Assembly (NCBI RefSeq): GCF_024764835.1
Contig: NZ_JALIGE010000074.1
Span: 372,001 to 436,000 of the forward strand
Length of the DNA: 64,000 nt
Source: Scandinavium hiltneri
GTDB lineage: Bacteria; Pseudomonadota; Gammaproteobacteria; Enterobacterales; Enterobacteriaceae
Reading direction: 5' to 3'
Positions within the stretch are counted from its first letter, which is position 1. The number at the start of each line of letters is the position of its first letter. Under the pieces are notes generated by a model. The model was not told where the DNA came from. It did no database searches and saw nothing but the letters and a program-made list of their open reading frames with translations. Below are positions 17,073-25,224 of the stretch, piece by piece. A program made the position numbers and the translations under genes.

Positions 17073-17201
17073 TAGGGACCATGACGTTGTGTTGTTGACT
17101 GGATTTATACAAGCACAGGCGGCGATGCGCGGCAAGCGCTTTATGATTCACCACAAAAATCTGAACTGTCGATCACGTTTCTCTGCAAAACCTCAGAAAA
17201 C
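17073..17201. promoter_or_regulatory. ilvB-ivbL promoter region
   Basis: Minus-strand promoter DNA upstream of ivbL: a TTGTATAAAT -10 region at about 17098-17107 with TTGCCG upstream. Further upstream, GTGATCGACAGTTCA is a partial CRP-type half-palindrome, consistent with the known cAMP-CRP control of ilvB in E. coli. The CRP site is imperfect. Confidence 0.45.
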
Positions 17202-17276
17202 AAAAAACCCCGCCGGAGCGAGGTTTCGTCAGTGGTTTGCGGGTGGTATCCGCGAAGCGCACTGTGTTACGTCAAC
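17202..17276 (-). ncRNA. istR: IstR-1, antisense antitoxin RNA of tisB
   Basis: Read on the minus strand, the transcript begins GUUGACGUAACACAG, continues UGCGCUUCG, and ends with a CCUCGC-UCCG-GCGGGG hairpin plus UUUUUU. From predicted start to T-run end it is 75 bases, the length known for E. coli IstR-1. Its 5' tail is complementary to the tisB leader at 17512-17532: DNA copies are 20 of 21 identical, the one difference being G at 17259 versus A at 17515. It is divergently encoded, not overlapping its target, as in E. coli. It should block ribosome standby on tisB mRNA. Confidence 0.85.
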
Positions 17277-17282
17277 GGCAAA

Positions 17283-17311
17283 AGTATACGCGATCGGCGG
17301 CGATCGCGCAA
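17283..17311 (-). promoter_or_regulatory. istR-1 constitutive promoter
   Basis: On the minus strand: -35 TTGCGC (17306-17311), 17-bp spacer, -10 TATACT (17283-17288). The start falls about seven bases later at the G of GUUGACG. Confidence 0.75.
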
Positions 17312-17377
17312 TTTCGCCCACGGTTTACCGCATAAATGAGTATGAGACAGCCCAGTGATTTTGCCGACAAAAAAAAC

Positions 17378-17397
17378 ACCTGTTCATTCATACAGTA
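17378..17397. promoter_or_regulatory. LexA (SOS) box of tisB
   Basis: CTG-N10-CAG core CTGTTCATTCATACAG at 17380-17395, followed by a TATACT -10-like element at 17404-17409. It places tisB, and a possible longer IstR-2 on the other strand, under SOS control, as in E. coli. Confidence 0.85.
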
Positions 17398-17511
17398 TTT
17401 ATCTATACTGAAGCTGTTCGCAGTGAGCCATTTGGGGGCCGCATGTTCGACCGGCGCGCAAAAAGTCCTGGCTGAAACGGGTGGTGCCGTCAGCGCCTTA
17501 ACCCCCGGGAG

Positions 17512-17532
17512 AGCACACTGTGTTACGTCAAC
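17512..17532 (+). promoter_or_regulatory. IstR-1 target (standby) site in tisB leader
   Basis: AGCACACTGTGTTACGTCAAC in the tisB mRNA leader, about 70 bases before the tisB start, complementary to the IstR-1 5' tail. In E. coli this is the ribosome standby region blocked by IstR-1. Confidence 0.8.
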
Positions 17533-17601
17533 AAACGGCTGGTGACAGGCAGCGGAAAGGTAAGTCAGCCGGAAGTTCTCCTTACACTACAGGAGAAACG
17601 T

Positions 17602-17691
17602 ATGGGTGGAATGGAACTGGCAGTGTTGGTCCTGAAACTCATGGTTGCGTTGCTGCAACTGCTTGATGCAGTCCTGAAAACCTTACGGTAA
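17602..17691 (+). CDS. tisB: TisB, small SOS-induced membrane toxin
   Basis: A 29-residue peptide starting MGGMELAVLVLKLMVALLQL and ending LDAVLKTLR. It shares the heptad-like hydrophobic face and the ALQLLDAVLK-type core of E. coli TisB (here LLQLLDAVLK). It should insert into the inner membrane, dissipate the proton motive force and promote persistence after DNA damage. AGGAG at 17591-17595 is six bases before the ATG. It is preceded by a LexA box and an IstR-1 target and followed by a terminator, in the same position before emrD as in E. coli. The first few residues differ from E. coli. Confidence 0.92.
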   Translation: MGGMELAVLVLKLMVALLQLLDAVLKTLR

Positions 17692-17709
17692 TCAGGTTCA
17701 GGCCGTACC

Positions 17710-17737
17710 AAAGAGGGGCGGGCAACCTCCCCTCTTT
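17710..17737 (+). terminator. tisB terminator
   Basis: AAAGAGGGG...CCCCTCTTT hairpin shortly after tisB, ending in TTT. Confidence 0.75.
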
Positions 17738-17834
17738 CAACCGTTCACCCTACTTTGGCGGTTTTGTGCACTGTAGCTGGTTGATCATACAGCAGAATGT
17801 TACAGTCGTATGACACTTCACGACTGGCTGTGCC

Positions 17835-18668
17835 ATGACTCTGACCGTCTTTTTTGTGTTGCTGTTTGCCGCCCTGCTGCATGCCAGCTGGAATGCTATC
17901 GTCAAGGCGGGGAGCGATAAACTCTACTCCGCCATCAGCGTGAGCGGTTCCGCATCGCTGATAGCCTTTGTGCTGCTGCCCTTTTCTCCACAGCCTGCCC
18001 TGGCCAGTGCGCCGTGGCTGCTTGCTTCCTGCAGTTTACAGGTGGTTTACACCGTCCTGGTCGCGAAGACCTACCAGGTCTCAGACATGAGTCAGACCTA
18101 CCCGCTGATGCGCGGCACCGCGCCGTTGCTGGTGGCGACGGTCAGCCTATTTTTACCGGGCGAGCAGCTCTCTTCTTTAGCGTGGATGGGTATCGGCGTT
18201 ATCTGTCTGTCGATTTTGGCGATGGCGCTGAACGGTCGAAGCGGGTCAAGAAAAGGGGTGACGCTGGCACTGATCAACGCCTGTTTCATTGCCAGTTATA
18301 CGCTGGTCGACGGCACGGGCGTGCGGCTTTCCGGCTCCGCGCTCGGCTATACCCTGTGGACATTTTTGATGAACGGTTTTTGCCTGCTCGGTTGGGCGAT
18401 GGTCTCTCGCCGCCTCGAGGTCTCCCGCTACATGCGTCTTCACTGGAAGAAGGGTATTTTTGGCGGCCTCGGCACCATGGGCTCTTATGGCCTGGCGCTG
18501 TGGGCGATGACTCAGGCTCCGCTAGCGGTCGTGGCGGCGCTGCGTGAAACCTCAATTCTGTTCGGGGCGGCCATTGCACTGGTTATCCTCAAAGAGCGAG
18601 TGACGTGGCTGCGCCTGGCCGCCGCCTGCGGGATTGCCCTCGGCGCAATTATGCTGCGCCTGTCCTGA
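17835..18668 (+). CDS. EamA/DMT-family transporter
   Basis: 277 residues, about 10 predicted hydrophobic segments in two EamA repeats (first half to about residue 130, second from about 140). It opens with the typical LLFAALLHASWNAIVKAG and ends with the repeat-2 motif SILFGAAIALVILKERVTWLRL. Members export or import metabolites and amino acids; no substrate can be assigned. It is inserted between tisB and emrD, where I do not recall a gene in E. coli, and stands as its own unit. Confidence 0.82.
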   Translation: MTLTVFFVLLFAALLHASWNAIVKAGSDKLYSAISVSGSASLIAFVLLPFSPQPALASAPWLLASCSLQVVYTVLVAKTYQVSDMSQTYPLMRGTAPLLVATVSLFLPGEQLSSLAWMGIGVICLSILAMALNGRSGSRKGVTLALINACFIASYTLVDGTGVRLSGSALGYTLWTFLMNGFCLLGWAMVSRRLEVSRYMRLHWKKGIFGGLGTMGSYGLALWAMTQAPLAVVAALRETSILFGAAIALVILKERVTWLRLAAACGIALGAIMLRLS

Positions 18669-18843
18669 TCCACTCTGGCAACAATTGTTGCCGAATATCG
18701 TTTACAAAACCTGCCTGATGCCGTTTCGTCGATCCTTCCCCGGTGGTTGTTCTGTCATTTTACTGTGGTAGATTCCTCGCGGACTTTGCTGATTTAATAG
18801 TCACATATTCTTTCTTTTTAACCCTTCACAAAGTAATCATCGA

Positions 18844-20028
18844 ATGAAAAGGCATAAGAACGTCAATTTGCTGCTGATGCTGGTACTGCTGGTGGCTGTC
18901 GGACAGATGGCGCAAACCATTTATATTCCAGCCATTGCTGACATGGCGCGCGAACTGAACGTGCGTGAAGGTGCGGTCCAGAGTGTCATGGCCGCTTATC
19001 TACTGACCTACGGCGTGTCGCAATTATTCTACGGTCCGCTTTCAGACCGCGTGGGCCGCCGACCGGTTATCCTCGTCGGCATGACGATTTTTATGCTGGC
19101 GACGGTTATTGCCATGACCACGCACAGCCTGACGATGCTTATTGCCGCCAGCGCCCTGCAAGGTATGGGCACCGGTGTGGGCGGCGTCATGGCGCGCACC
19201 TTGCCGCGCGACTTGTATGAAGGCACGCAGCTGCGCCATGCGAACAGTTTGCTGAACATGGGCATTCTGGTTAGCCCACTACTGGCACCGCTGATTGGCG
19301 GGATGCTCGATACGGTCTGGAGCTGGCGCGCGTGCTACGGTTTCCTGCTGGTGCTGTGTATGGGCGTGACGCTGAGCATGGCGCGCTGGATGCCGGAAAC
19401 GCGTCCCCAGGATGCGCCGCCAACCCGCTTTACCACACGTTATAAAACACTGCTCGGCAACGGGCCGTTCACCTGCTACGTGATGATGCTGATTGGCGGC
19501 CTGGCGGGAATTGCAGTATTCGAAGCTTGCTCCGGCGTGCTGCTGGGCGCAGGGCTTGGTCTGAGCAGTATGGTGGTGAGTATTCTGTTTATTCTGCCGA
19601 TTCCGGCGGCGTTTTTCGGCGCCTGGTTCGCCGGACGCCAGAACAAGCGCTTCTCCAGCATGATGTGGCAGTCGGTCATTAGCTGTCTGCTGGCGGGGCT
19701 GATGATGTGGATCCCGGGCCTTCTCGGGGTGATGAACGTCTGGACGCTGTTGGTCCCTGCGGCGCTATTCTTCTTCGGTGCCGGGATGCTGTTCCCGCTC
19801 GCCACCAGCGGCGCGATGGAGCCTTTCCCGTTCCTCGCCGGAACAGCTGGAGCCCTGATCGGCGGCCTGCAGAACATCGGTTCCGGTGCGCTGGCCTGGC
19901 TTTCCGCGCTGCTCCCGCAAACTGGACAAAGCAGTCTGGGCCTGCTGATGACGCTGATGGGACTGTTGATATTGCTATGCTGGCTGCCGTTGGCTTCCCG
20001 GTTTAATCAGCATCAGCAGACGATTTAA
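18844..20028 (+). CDS. emrD: EmrD multidrug exporter (MFS, 12 TM)
   Basis: 394 residues, the length of E. coli EmrD, with 12 hydrophobic segments. MFS motif A is in LFYGPLSDRVGRRPVIL, followed by LQGMGTGVGGVMART and the motif C-like NMGILVSPLLAPLIGG. It is a proton-driven exporter of amphipathic compounds from the inner membrane. The position downstream of ilvB/tisB matches E. coli. A REP-like hairpin follows. Confidence 0.93.
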   Translation: MKRHKNVNLLLMLVLLVAVGQMAQTIYIPAIADMARELNVREGAVQSVMAAYLLTYGVSQLFYGPLSDRVGRRPVILVGMTIFMLATVIAMTTHSLTMLIAASALQGMGTGVGGVMARTLPRDLYEGTQLRHANSLLNMGILVSPLLAPLIGGMLDTVWSWRACYGFLLVLCMGVTLSMARWMPETRPQDAPPTRFTTRYKTLLGNGPFTCYVMMLIGGLAGIAVFEACSGVLLGAGLGLSSMVVSILFILPIPAAFFGAWFAGRQNKRFSSMMWQSVISCLLAGLMMWIPGLLGVMNVWTLLVPAALFFFGAGMLFPLATSGAMEPFPFLAGTAGALIGGLQNIGSGALAWLSALLPQTGQSSLGLLMTLMGLLILLCWLPLASRFNQHQQTI

Positions 20029-20037
20029 GGCGGAGAT

Positions 20038-20066
20038 AGGCCCGGCGGAGCACAATTGTCGGGCCT
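20038..20066. repeat. REP-like hairpin after emrD
   Basis: AGGCCCG...CGGGCCT, an imperfect REP palindrome between the convergent ends of emrD and the sulfatase maturase. It probably serves both as transcript end. Confidence 0.55.
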
Positions 20067-20072
20067 GCTGAC

Positions 20073-21185
20073 TCATTTTAACATCGTCATAATTTCCATT
20101 GGCGAACGTTGATGGCGAATTAAGTCACGCATGACTTTCATGTACGCTGCGGTGTAGCTGAAAAAGTCGAGATATCCTTCGCAGAGCGCACTTTTCCCGC
20201 TGGCGTCGCGGTGTTTTGGGCAGTCACCGTTACAAAGACGCAATGCGCGGCAGGTGCGGCATTCGTTGCTGATGGTACGCTTTTTGTCGAGGCCAAAATC
20301 ACGCGCGGCGTCGCTGGCGGTTATGTCGCTCAGCGTCTGGTGATGGATATTGCCGAGACGGTATGACGGATAAACGTAGTGATCGCACTGATACACGTCG
20401 CCGTTACTTTCCAGCGCAAACGCATGGCCGCAGGTTTCACTCATGGCGCACATTTGTGAGGAAAACCCGTTCCATATGCCAAGCGTTGAATCGAACAGCT
20501 GCACAAATATGCGGCTGATATCTTCCCGTACCCACACATCAAACACGCCGCGCAAAAACGCACCCCATGCATCGGCAGGAACAGAGTGGTCGTCCGGCGT
20601 CCGATCGTCGTTCATCTCCAGCAGCGGAATGAATTGTATAAACGGCGTCCCAAGCTCACGCAAGTAGCGGTAAAGCGTCTGCGGCTTCGCACAGTTATGA
20701 CGGCCCACCACCACCAGCAGATTAAACTCTACGTCGTGCGCTTTCAGGGTTTCGATGGCGTTCAGTACCTTCTGGTGAGTAGTATTTTCGCTACGGCTGA
20801 CGCGCATGGCGTCGTGCATTTCCGCAGGTCCATCTATCGAGACACCCACCAGCCAGCCGTGCGCTTTAAAAAAGCGGCACCATTCATCGTTCAGCAAAAT
20901 CCCGTTGGTCTGAAAGGCGTTATAGATGCGCTTTTCACCGGCATACCGCTGCTGTAGCGCCACCACACGGCGGAAAAAATCCACGCCACACAGCGTCGGC
21001 TCACCGCCCTGCCACGCAAACTGCACGTCATCCCCCGGCTGCGCCTCAATCTGCTGGCGAATAAACGCCTCGAGTGTGGCATCGTTCATGTCAGTTTGTT
21101 GGGGTTTATCGAGGTAAAAGCAGTAGCGGCAGTGAAGATTACAGCGCGAACTGGCCGGTTTGGCCATGACGTGACAGCCTGTCAT
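20073..21185 (-). CDS. Anaerobic sulfatase-maturating enzyme (radical SAM)
   Basis: 370 residues. The radical-SAM 4Fe-4S motif is C15-N-L-H-C19-R-Y-C22, and the C-terminal SPASM-type cysteines for two further clusters appear in CAMSETCGHAF, YQCDHYVYPSY, NECRTCRALRLCNGDCPKHR and SALCEGYLDFF. It converts the active-site Cys of sulfatases to formylglycine without oxygen. The client is encoded in the same operon: YidJ has the needed CTPAR sequence. The start overlaps the yidG stop (ATGA). In E. coli K-12 I recall only a much shorter gene (yidF) here, so this looks like the complete form. Confidence 0.9.
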   Translation of the reverse strand: MTGCHVMAKPASSRCNLHCRYCFYLDKPQQTDMNDATLEAFIRQQIEAQPGDDVQFAWQGGEPTLCGVDFFRRVVALQQRYAGEKRIYNAFQTNGILLNDEWCRFFKAHGWLVGVSIDGPAEMHDAMRVSRSENTTHQKVLNAIETLKAHDVEFNLLVVVGRHNCAKPQTLYRYLRELGTPFIQFIPLLEMNDDRTPDDHSVPADAWGAFLRGVFDVWVREDISRIFVQLFDSTLGIWNGFSSQMCAMSETCGHAFALESNGDVYQCDHYVYPSYRLGNIHHQTLSDITASDAARDFGLDKKRTISNECRTCRALRLCNGDCPKHRDASGKSALCEGYLDFFSYTAAYMKVMRDLIRHQRSPMEIMTMLK

Positions 21186-21544
21186 GTGACTCCTTTGATA
21201 AACAGCACGATTTGCTTAAGATGCGTTACAGCAAACAATATTGCGAGGGAGAGCACTGCGAGGGAGATCATAAATTTGTCACGCACCGCGCGCGGATGTA
21301 AAAAATCAGACGTTTCTTCCGCCATCAAATTTCGCTGCCAGGTATATCGCCAGAGAACGGCTGCCACCAGCGCCAGCACCGCCAACGACAGCCAGAACGG
21401 CGTACCCGCGCGATGCCAGCTGTGTTTGACAGCCAGCGCCATCAACGCGCCGTAGCCCAACAGGGTACGTAACCAGGCCAGCGAGGTGCGTTCCGGCTGC
21501 AAACCCGGATCGCTTTCGCGACGGGCTTTGCGTTTATCCGGCAT
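21182..21544 (-). CDS. yidG: YidG, DUF202 inner-membrane protein
   Basis: 120 residues with three hydrophobic segments after the DUF202 signature PGLQPERTSLAWLRTLLGYGALMALAVKH. It is a small inner-membrane protein of unknown function. It overlaps yidH (11 bp) and the maturase (4 bp), so all are translated together in the sulfatase operon. Confidence 0.93.
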   Translation of the reverse strand: MPDKRKARRESDPGLQPERTSLAWLRTLLGYGALMALAVKHSWHRAGTPFWLSLAVLALVAAVLWRYTWQRNLMAEETSDFLHPRAVRDKFMISLAVLSLAILFAVTHLKQIVLFIKGVT

Positions 21545-21881
21545 AAAACACCAGCAGCATGACCGCCACCACTACGGCCAGTAGCGCGACGCTGATAATC
21601 AGCAGCCCGCGGGTGTAGGGCAAATCCTCTTTCAGGCGCATCGCTTTTTCGTTATTCAGCCAGCGCAGATAGCCGTAAATCGCCAGCACACCCGCAAACA
21701 GGCACAGCAAAAGCGCCAACACTTCACGGATGAGCGGCGTCGCGAAGTCGGGCGCCAGCTGATCAAGCCCGACGCCCGCCGCCAGAAAGCCGAGCGCGGT
21801 GCGGATCCAGGCCAAAAAGGTGCGCTCATTAGCCAACGAGAAGCGGTAATCCGGCGCTTCACCGAGGCGGGATATTTTCAT
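21534..21881 (-). CDS. yidH: YidH, DUF202 inner-membrane protein
   Basis: 115 residues, nearly identical to E. coli YidH: MKISRLGEAPDYRFSLANER, the DUF202 motif ERTFLAWIRTALGFLAAGVG, and three membrane segments. The start at 21881 is chosen by the orthologue and the GGAGCA before it; the frame runs open further upstream into yidJ DNA. YidH and YidG are distant paralogues encoded side by side and may form a hetero-oligomer (inference). Confidence 0.94.
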   Translation of the reverse strand: MKISRLGEAPDYRFSLANERTFLAWIRTALGFLAAGVGLDQLAPDFATPLIREVLALLLCLFAGVLAIYGYLRWLNNEKAMRLKEDLPYTRGLLIISVALLAVVVAVMLLVFYAG

Positions 21882-21934
21882 TTCTGCTCCTTTACGCCTT
21901 CGCCCGCTCCCGTGAGAGAGGGCGAAACCGGTCA

Positions 21935-23428
21935 TCAAAACTTCTGCGTTTTCTCTTCCACCTTAACACCCTGAGTGGGCAGGCCGGTATCGTAGTCACG
22001 CACCACCGGCGAGTAACCATCTTCCGGCCGCGGGCGGAACGCGCCCATCCAGCGCGGCTGCGCCTGTGTGCGCCACGGACGCAAACTCCACTGATAGGTG
22101 CGGAACGGATCGCGAATTTTATCCATGTAATCCAACAGGCTGTCGTGCATCGAATCGCGAATACTGACGTAGTCGGCATCTTCAATCAGGTTGCGCAGTT
22201 CATTCGGGTCGCTGTGTCTGTCGTACAGTTCATCCGTAGTAAACAGGTTGAGCACCAGTTTCCAGCGCTCCGTTACCCAGCAGCGCACCGGAATAAAACC
22301 GCCGAAGCTGTCGTGTTCGATTTCATAGCGGTTAAATTCCACCATCACCCCACGATCGGCATTGGCGCGCAGTATATTTTCACCAGGCAAAATGTCGGGC
22401 TGATGAATGCCCGCCAGCGCCATCATCGTGGGCAGCAAATCAATGTGGCTGACGGGTGTGTTCACCTGCGTCGGTTCCCCGTGCGGAGGCCGCATAATCA
22501 GGGGGATGCGGGTGATGTCATCGTACATCGCCGCACCTTTACTGATGAGCTTGTGCGCGCCCATCATTTCGCCGTGATCCGAGGTATAAATCACCCAAGT
22601 GTTTTCACGCTGTTCGGCCGTGAGGGCGTTAATCACCCGGCCAATCTGATCGTCGACAAAATCATTGCAGGCAAAATACATTGGATGGTGATAGCGGGCA
22701 TCTTCTCCGACGGGCGAAGGCATTGCGTCCGCCCACAGTCGATGATGCAGCGGTTTGCCATCCAGACTGTCGTGCGCCTTTTCGCCCAAATCGTAGTAAA
22801 AGTCCTGATATTTCTCCAGATACTCCACCGGACAGGTGAACGGATGATGCGGCTCGTCGTAGGAGACCACCATCAGGAACGGCTCGTCGCTGCGTGTTGG
22901 CTGATGCAGAAAATCAATCGCCCGGTTGCTGATGCGATGCGCCCAGGTGAAGGTTTCATCTATCTGATGCGTCTGTAAATCTTCCACGCTATTCAGCCCA
23001 TTGCGCCACAGGCTGATCTGCTCTTCGGTCAGTTCTGACAAATAGTTCGCGCCGTCGAACCAGTACTCCGCGTCCCATTCCGGCGGGCACACGCCGGTGC
23101 CGAAATAGTCGTGCCCGTCGAGATGCCATTTGCCGATGAAGCAGGTGTGATAGCCCGCATCCTGGAAATAGCGCCCCATGGTGGAGATGTTTTTCCCCGG
23201 CGCGACGTTGTTGGTCCACGGCCCGGACTGATTGGCATAAATTCCAGTGAATAGCCCGGCGCGCGCGGGTGTGCAGACCGGGGAGCAGGTATAAGCGGAA
23301 TTAAAGCGGATGCCTTCCGCGGCCAGGCTGTCGATATGTTGCGTATTCAACGGCTTCCCGCTGTAACACCCGACCATGTTGGTGGCTTGGGTGTCGGTCA
23401 TGATGAACAGGAAATTCGGGCGGCTCAT
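21935..23428 (-). CDS. yidJ: YidJ, formylglycine-dependent sulfatase
   Basis: 497 residues in the alkaline-phosphatase superfamily sulfatase group. The N-terminal metal-site motif is LFIMTDTQ, the formylglycine Cys is C52 in SPVCTPARAG, HLDGHDYFGTG and KWHLDG carry active-site residues, and YTSDHGEMMGAHKL holds the second metal-site Asp/His. No signal peptide is seen, so it would act in the cytoplasm. It should hydrolyse a sulfate ester brought in by YidK. It overlaps yidK by 4 bp and sits upstream of yidHG and the maturase in one operon. Confidence 0.92.
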   Translation of the reverse strand: MSRPNFLFIMTDTQATNMVGCYSGKPLNTQHIDSLAAEGIRFNSAYTCSPVCTPARAGLFTGIYANQSGPWTNNVAPGKNISTMGRYFQDAGYHTCFIGKWHLDGHDYFGTGVCPPEWDAEYWFDGANYLSELTEEQISLWRNGLNSVEDLQTHQIDETFTWAHRISNRAIDFLHQPTRSDEPFLMVVSYDEPHHPFTCPVEYLEKYQDFYYDLGEKAHDSLDGKPLHHRLWADAMPSPVGEDARYHHPMYFACNDFVDDQIGRVINALTAEQRENTWVIYTSDHGEMMGAHKLISKGAAMYDDITRIPLIMRPPHGEPTQVNTPVSHIDLLPTMMALAGIHQPDILPGENILRANADRGVMVEFNRYEIEHDSFGGFIPVRCWVTERWKLVLNLFTTDELYDRHSDPNELRNLIEDADYVSIRDSMHDSLLDYMDKIRDPFRTYQWSLRPWRTQAQPRWMGAFRPRPEDGYSPVVRDYDTGLPTQGVKVEEKTQKF

Positions 23429-25140
23429 GGCTTCTCCTTAATGTCTGAAGCGAAAACGGCAGGCTCAACGCGGCGCGCCTGCCAGCGAGAGAAAATGAGA
23501 TACACCACCACCGCGGCGGTGATGCCGTAGCTCAGAATGGTCAGCCACTGCACGTGATAGCCACCGAACTGCGCCAGCCCGGAGTACACGCCGATCATCG
23601 CGAACAGAATGCCCACTGAGGCAATCTTCGCGTTTTTCCACGGCTGCATATCCACCGCAAAGGCATCGTGAAATTTGAACGGCGTGGCGCGGGGTTTAAT
23701 GGCACCAATCACCAGCATAACCACCACGTTGATGCAGAAGGTGCAGGCCAGCACGTAGAGGAAATGGATATCGAACTTCACCAGGTAGTTGATGGTGATG
23801 TAGCTGCAAATACCGAGGAACATCGCCACTTTGGCGGCCAGGGCCGGGATGCGAGGAAAGAAAAAGCCCATGATGATGATGGTCACCAGAGGCACGTTGT
23901 AGATACCGTTGAGCTGTTTCATCCAGCTATAGAGCCCTTCCGGCGCGTTGGCTATCCACGGCGCAACCAGCAGCGACACCACGGCGATGAGCAAACCAAA
24001 CCGCCGCCCCACGCGCACCAGCTGGTCCGGCTGAGCGTTTTCATTGATGATGCGGCGATAAATCCCCATGCTGAACAGCGTGCTGGCGCTGTTAAGGAAA
24101 CCGTTGAAGGTGCTGATCACCGCGCCAAATAACACCGCACCAAAAAAGCCGATCAGCGGCACGGGCAGCACTTTGCTGACCAGCGCCGGATAGGCCATGT
24201 CGGCGCTCGGTAAATCCTGGAACAGGTGAAACGCAATAAGCCCAGGCAGCACCAGAATCAGCGGATCGAGCATCTTCAGCACCGCGGTCAGTAGCGCCCC
24301 TTTTTGCCCTTCAGCGAGGCTTTTCGAGGCCAGCGTGCGCTGGACAATGCCCTGATTGGTGCACCAGTAGAAGGTGTTCACAAGGATTAGCCCGGTGAAT
24401 GCCGCGCCAATCGGCAGCGGGTCATGACTGCCACCGATGGAGTTCAGCTTTTCGGCGTGTACGGTGGTGAGCCTTTCCAGCCCTTGAAAAAAGCTGCCGC
24501 CGCCCATCACGATCAAGCCAAAGACTGGCACCATCAGGCCGCCAATCACCAGGCCGATGCCGTTAATTGAATCGGCAATCGCCATCGCGCGCATTCCGCC
24601 AACGACCGCGTAAAGAATGCCCGCCACGCCTAACAAAATCACCAGCAGCCAGATGGCCGCGCCCTGAGAAATGCCCAGCGAATCGCCGACGTGAAACAGG
24701 CTGTTGAGCGCCAGCGCACCGGAATAGAGGACGATCGGCAGGAAGCAAACGCCGGTGGCGATGAGAAAACAGAAATCGATGATGATGCGGGTAGTTTTGT
24801 CGTACCGCTCTTCGAGAAAATCCGGAATGGTGGCGATGCCGCGTTGCAGGTAGCGTGGCAGGAAAATCAGCGCGAGGAAGATGAGCGTCACCGCGGAGGT
24901 AACTTCCCAGCCCATCACCGACATGCCGCTGCGATAGGCCTGGCCGGAGAGCCCCACCAGCTGTTCGGTAGAGAGGTTGGTCAGCATTAACGAGGCGGCA
25001 ATTATCGGCGCTTTTAACGAACGTCCTGCGAGGAAATATCCTTGTTCTGAACCGGTATCCTGTTTTCGGACTTTCCACCAGGTGATGACGGCTACCAGGA
25101 GGGTAAATGCAATAAAGCTCACAATTTGTTGAATGTTCAT
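23425..25140 (-). CDS. yidK: YidK, sodium:solute symporter (SSS family)
   Basis: About 571 residues and 13-14 hydrophobic segments, of the SSS/SGLT family: GYFLAGRSLKAPIIAASLMLTNLSTEQLVGLSGQAY near TM1-2, then IPDFLEERYDKTTR and SINGIGLVIGG. It probably imports a sulfated or other sugar for YidJ. Tandem ATGs; AAAGGG is better placed for the second, giving the MNIQ start as in E. coli. First gene of the yidKJHG-maturase operon, divergent from the AraC-type gene yidL. Confidence 0.93.
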   Translation of the reverse strand: MNIQQIVSFIAFTLLVAVITWWKVRKQDTGSEQGYFLAGRSLKAPIIAASLMLTNLSTEQLVGLSGQAYRSGMSVMGWEVTSAVTLIFLALIFLPRYLQRGIATIPDFLEERYDKTTRIIIDFCFLIATGVCFLPIVLYSGALALNSLFHVGDSLGISQGAAIWLLVILLGVAGILYAVVGGMRAMAIADSINGIGLVIGGLMVPVFGLIVMGGGSFFQGLERLTTVHAEKLNSIGGSHDPLPIGAAFTGLILVNTFYWCTNQGIVQRTLASKSLAEGQKGALLTAVLKMLDPLILVLPGLIAFHLFQDLPSADMAYPALVSKVLPVPLIGFFGAVLFGAVISTFNGFLNSASTLFSMGIYRRIINENAQPDQLVRVGRRFGLLIAVVSLLVAPWIANAPEGLYSWMKQLNGIYNVPLVTIIIMGFFFPRIPALAAKVAMFLGICSYITINYLVKFDIHFLYVLACTFCINVVVMLVIGAIKPRATPFKFHDAFAVDMQPWKNAKIASVGILFAMIGVYSGLAQFGGYHVQWLTILSYGITAAVVVYLIFSRWQARRVEPAVFASDIKEKP

Positions 25141-25224
25141 CATGCAGCCCTTTAACGTTTTATTATGCCAGGGTTATGATCCCCTTTATGGGTTGGGCTG
25201 ATAATTGGTCGCCGGCGAAATAAA

